From positions 1 to 40,469 of the forward strand of contig JAOUKT010000028.1 of the NCBI GenBank assembly GCA_029882395.1: DNA of 40,469 bases, given 5' to 3'. This DNA comes from Gammaproteobacteria bacterium (GTDB taxonomy: Bacteria; Pseudomonadota; Gammaproteobacteria; SZUA-229). Of the stretch, positions 37,919-40,469 are shown in pieces. A program made the position numbers and the translations under genes. How positions within the stretch are numbered: the first letter of the stretch is position 1; every line of letters begins with the position of its first letter. The notes below the pieces were generated by a model that had not been told where the DNA came from, searched no databases, and saw nothing but the letters and a program-made list of their open reading frames with translations.

Positions 37919-39017
37919 TTAGAGGCCACTTTTTAGGCTGGCTTCGATAAATATATCCAGTCCTCCGTCAAGCACCGCTTGTGTATTGCCGGTTTCAACG
38001 TTTGTTCGCAAATCCTTGATTCGCGACTGATCCAGAACATAAGAACGGATCTGGCTGCCCCAGCCGATATCTGATTTGGTTTCTTCTAAGGCTTGTTGCT
38101 CACCCATGCGCTTTTGCATTTCAAGCTCATACAGTTTTGCCTTTAATTGTTTCATCGCAGCGGCTTTATTTTTGTGTTGCGAGCGGTCATTCTGGCACTG
38201 CACCACGACATTGGTAGGGTTATGGGTAATACGCACGGCCGACTCAGTACGGTTAACATGCTGACCACCGGCACCACTGGCACGGTACACGTCAATGCGA
38301 AGATCAGCCGGGTTGATATCGATATCCACATTATCATCGACTTCAGGCGAAACAAAGACAGATGAAAACGAAGTATGACGGCGGTTACCCGAATCAAATG
38401 GCGATTTACGCACCAGCCGGTGAACGCCAGTCTCTGTTCTTAGCCAGCCATAGGCATATTCACCTTGAAAGCGAATAGTAGCGCTTTTAATACCCGCGAC
38501 ATCGCCGGCTGAAACCTCCATTAACTCTGTTTTAAAGCCATGCGCCTCACCCCAGCGCAGATACATGCGCAGGATCATTTCTGCCCAGTCCTGTGCTTCG
38601 GTACCACCCGAGCCGGACTGAATATCCATAAAAGCATTATTATGATCCATTTCACCGGAAAACATGCGCCGAAACTCTAATTCAGCCACTTGTTTTTCAA
38701 ACACGTCGATATCGGCAATAACAGCATCGACCGTTTCCTGGTCATCTTCTTCTGCAGCCATTTGTAATAGATCTAATGTATCATCGAGACCATTAAACAG
38801 CGTGTTTAATGTATGCACGATGGTTTCAAGAGCCGTTCTCTCCTGCCCCAGAGCCTGTGCCGCTTCCGGCTTATTCCAGATATCTGGCTGTTCAAGCTCT
38901 CTTAGGACTTCTTCAAGGCGCTCTTGTTTGGCTTCGAAGTCAAAGATACCCCCTAAGCGTTTCAGAGCGCTGTTTTAAATCGGCTATATGGGTGGCAAAC
39001 AGATTGATTTCTAACAT
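37919..39017 (-). CDS. prfB: Peptide chain release factor 2 with programmed +1 frameshift
   Basis: RF2 releases peptides at UGA and UAA. Reading starts at the ATG at 39017 and gives 25 codons ending at an in-frame TGA (38942-38940). AGGGGG, then TAT CTT TGA C, is the classic prfB shift site: ribosomes at CTT slip +1 and continue at GAC (from 38941). The joined product, coded by 39017-38943 plus 38941-37919, is 365 residues, equal to E. coli RF2. SPFDSGNRR (the stop-codon SPF motif) and GGQ in [14 protein letters not shown] are present. The shift makes expression self-regulating by RF2 level. It is followed by lysS. Confidence 0.97.
38940..38954 (-). promoter_or_regulatory. RF2 programmed frameshift site
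   Basis: AGGGGG (38954-38949), TAT, CTT and TGA (to 38940), followed by C. The Shine-Dalgarno-like element, the slippery CTT and the poor stop context TGAC are all present. Confidence 0.95.
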
Positions 39018-39041
39018 TTTGGCTAATATTTCTGGACTAAT

Positions 39042-39070
39042 AAATTAACAATCAATCATACCCTATTCAA
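39042..39070 (-). promoter_or_regulatory. Possible prfB promoter
   Basis: On the minus strand TTGAAT (39070-39065) and TAATTT (39047-39042) are 17 bases apart, leaving about an 18-base leader to the prfB ATG. Both hexamers are imperfect matches. Confidence 0.3.
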
Positions 39071-39095
39071 GAGCTTACGTCAGGATCTAAAAGCA

Positions 39096-39785
39096 TTAGC
39101 GTGACGGGATTTGTTTCTTTTTGGCGACATTATCACGCAGATATACCGGCTGAGCCTGATGCGCTGACATCTGTTTTCCCAATTGAAAATCCAGCGCCGC
39201 GAGCCTCACTACTGACTCGGCGGTCGGCAAATAATCACTATAGATATCGGCCTCATCAACGCCATATTTATGCGCCAGTTGCGCTTTATACTCTGTCCAC
39301 CCTGTTCCCGCCCCGACCCATTTTCTAGCGTCGCAGGCAGGCAGGTTATCAATACTGCTAACGAGCTCCTGGCCTAATAAGTCGATAACATCATGATCAA
39401 GATGATACGCTGCCCAGTACACCTCGCCCATGCGCGCATCAATAGCCGTTAGTACATCACGGTGACCGTATTGCTGAAAAATGCCGGCGGCCATGGCAGC
39501 CAACGTTGAAACCGGTACCACCGGTATATCAGCCGCATAGGATAAACCCTGTATCACGCCCGCTGCTATGCGAACGCCGGTAAAAGCGCCCGGGCCACGG
39601 GCAAAGGATAAGGCATCGAGCTGATTTACTAGCAGACCGGCATCTGCGAGCAAGCGATCCACCATCGGCAGGATCAGCTGGGTGTGCTGGCGTGGCGCGA
39701 GCTCGTATTCAGAGCTGATTTCACCATCAATATACAACGCAGCTGAACAAGCTTCTGTCGCTGTGTCTATGGCCAGTAATTTCAT
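39096..39785 (-). CDS. tsaB: tRNA t6A biosynthesis protein TsaB
   Basis: A partner of TsaD in forming N6-threonylcarbamoyladenosine at A37 of tRNAs. The 229-residue protein shows LAIDTATEACSAAL at the start and FARGPGAFTGVRIAAG, the TsaB-type ASKHA signature. Its ATG overlaps the helicase stop (ATGA), so the two are coupled; a helicase-tsaB (yoaA-tsaB) pair is known in E. coli. Confidence 0.94.
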   Translation of the reverse strand: MKLLAIDTATEACSAALYIDGEISSEYELAPRQHTQLILPMVDRLLADAGLLVNQLDALSFARGPGAFTGVRIAAGVIQGLSYAADIPVVPVSTLAAMAAGIFQQYGHRDVLTAIDARMGEVYWAAYHLDHDVIDLLGQELVSSIDNLPACDARKWVGAGTGWTEYKAQLAHKYGVDEADIYSDYLPTAESVVRLAALDFQLGKQMSAHQAQPVYLRDNVAKKKQIPSR

Positions 39786-40469
39786 GCCGGCACCTTAGCT
39801 TTTTGGCGTATTTGCTGATAAAAGCCTTCTACTGCCTGGATCGATTGTGTTACCGGCATTTCTGGCAAGCTTTTTATAAACATCTTGCCATATTGTTTAT
39901 GAATAATGCGCGGATCACCAATCACCAGCACACCGTAATCCGTGAGGTCGCGAATCAGCCGGCCAGCCCCCTGTTTTAAACTGATCACAGCGGTTGGCAG
40001 CTGGAAATCCATAAAAGGGTTGCCGCCGTTGTGACGAATCTGATCCATACGCGCCTGCAAGACCGGGTCTCCTGGCGATGCAAACGGCAATTTATCGATC
40101 ATCACGCAGGTCAGTGCCTCGCCTCTGACATCGACCCCTTCCCAAAAGCTGCTGGTGCCCAATAACACCGCCTGACCGGCGTCTTTAAACGCCGCCAGTA
40201 ACTGGTGCTTTGGTTTTTGACCCTGCACAAAGATAGGATAATCGAGCCGTTGTTTTAGAAAATCATTGGCTTCATTCATCGCCCGGTAGCTGGTAAATAA
40301 CAGAAAAGCCCGGCCATCACTGGATTTAATGACCGGCAGCATGGCCTGCATTAGCTGATGAGTGTACTGCGGCTGTGATGGCTCAGGCAGGTCTTCTGGC
40401 AAGTAAATCATGGCACGGTTTTTATAATCAAAAGGACTGTGCCAGATACCGCTTGCATAGTTTTTTAAA
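39782..40469 (-). CDS. yoaA: DinG/YoaA family ATP-dependent helicase (5' end cut by window)
   Basis: The C-terminal ~229 residues of an XPD/DinG-like superfamily 2 helicase. The reading frame stays open through the right edge (upstream codons give SPFDYKNRAMIYLPEDLPEP), so the gene continues outside and the ATG at 40411 is internal. Helicase motifs include LLFTSYRAM, GTSSFWEGVDVRGEAL and the motif VI QGAGRLIRD. The N-terminal ATPase part and the Fe-S cysteines are not in the window. The stop overlaps tsaB (ATGA), which favours YoaA over DinG. Confidence 0.92.
   Translation of the reverse strand, partial: LKNYASGIWHSPFDYKNRAMIYLPEDLPEPSQPQYTHQLMQAMLPVIKSSDGRAFLLFTSYRAMNEANDFLKQRLDYPIFVQGQKPKHQLLAAFKDAGQAVLLGTSSFWEGVDVRGEALTCVMIDKLPFASPGDPVLQARMDQIRHNGGNPFMDFQLPTAVISLKQGAGRLIRDLTDYGVLVIGDPRIIHKQYGKMFIKSLPEMPVTQSIQAVEGFYQQIRQKAKVPA

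Noticed and set aside
37919..38818. RF2 as a 299-residue protein starting at an internal Met
   Set aside because: The upstream 25-codon frame and slip site show the true product is 365 residues; the internal Met start would remove the N-terminal domain.
39782..40411. Helicase as a complete 209-residue gene starting at 40411
   Set aside because: The frame stays open to the window edge and upstream codons encode conserved helicase sequence, so it is a 5'-truncated gene.
1..40469. Mobile elements, CRISPR arrays, tRNA or rRNA genes, defence islands
   Set aside because: I saw no transposase or integrase, regularly spaced repeats, tRNA-like cloverleaf or rRNA motif on either strand by reading; a dedicated RNA search was not possible.

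Overview
The window reads as core chromosome of a gammaproteobacterium of moderate GC. This is inferred from gene order and protein families: lpxK-msbA-exbD-exbB-comEC, mnmA-hflD, rpsA-ihfB-lapA-lapB-pyrF, sdhCDAB-sdhE-ygfX and prfB-lysS are all gammaproteobacterial arrangements. The genus cannot be fixed from the sequence alone. Coding density is very high. I found no tRNA, rRNA, CRISPR array, insertion sequence, prophage or integrase, and the longest stretch without a gene is about 280 bases, upstream of gyrA.

Layout. (1) 1-6228, minus strand: lipid A export and the cell envelope (lpxK, cut by the left edge; msbA; exbD; exbB), then the DNA-uptake channel comEC. (2) 6375-9102, plus strand: DUF2062 membrane protein, Nudix hydrolase, mnmA, hflD. 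(3) 9171-11349: methylthioinosine phosphorylase (minus), diverging from ppiB-lpxH (plus). (4) 11359-13349: an unknown exported protein and a DUF455 ferritin-like protein (minus), diverging from a SirB2-like membrane protein (plus). (5) 13431-28303, minus strand: a long co-directional series gyrA, serC, serA, pheA, hisC, tyrA, aroA, cmk, rpsA, ihfB, lapA, lapB, pyrF, comEA. It links serine and aromatic amino acid synthesis to translation, nucleoid and envelope functions. (6) 28584-33040, minus strand: succinate dehydrogenase sdhCDAB with its flavinylation factor sdhE, ygfX and a DUF1249 gene. (7) 33231-35242, plus strand: ygfZ and an HDOD protein. (8) 35261-40469, minus strand: yoaA/dinG-like helicase (cut by the right edge), tsaB, prfB with its programmed +1 frameshift, lysS, and a Wzz-like chain-length protein.

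How the genes connect. SerC and SerA make serine. AroA, PheA, TyrA and HisC cover late shikimate, phenylalanine and tyrosine steps and histidinol-phosphate/aromatic transamination. LpxH, LpxK, MsbA and the LapA/LapB pair concern lipid A synthesis, export and control. ComEC and ComEA are two parts of a natural-transformation apparatus. SdhE and YgfZ, on either side of a short divergent gap, both support flavin or iron-sulfur enzymes such as the neighbouring succinate dehydrogenase.

I see no convincing new multi-gene system. The points most worth a second look are the unknown exported protein next to the DUF455 gene with its possible leaderless start, the His-to-Asn change in the ComEC metal motif, the His-to-Phe change in SdhC, two hairpins in the rpsA leader, a hairpin built into the end of the wzz-like coding region, and the serA insertion in the aromatic supraoperon.
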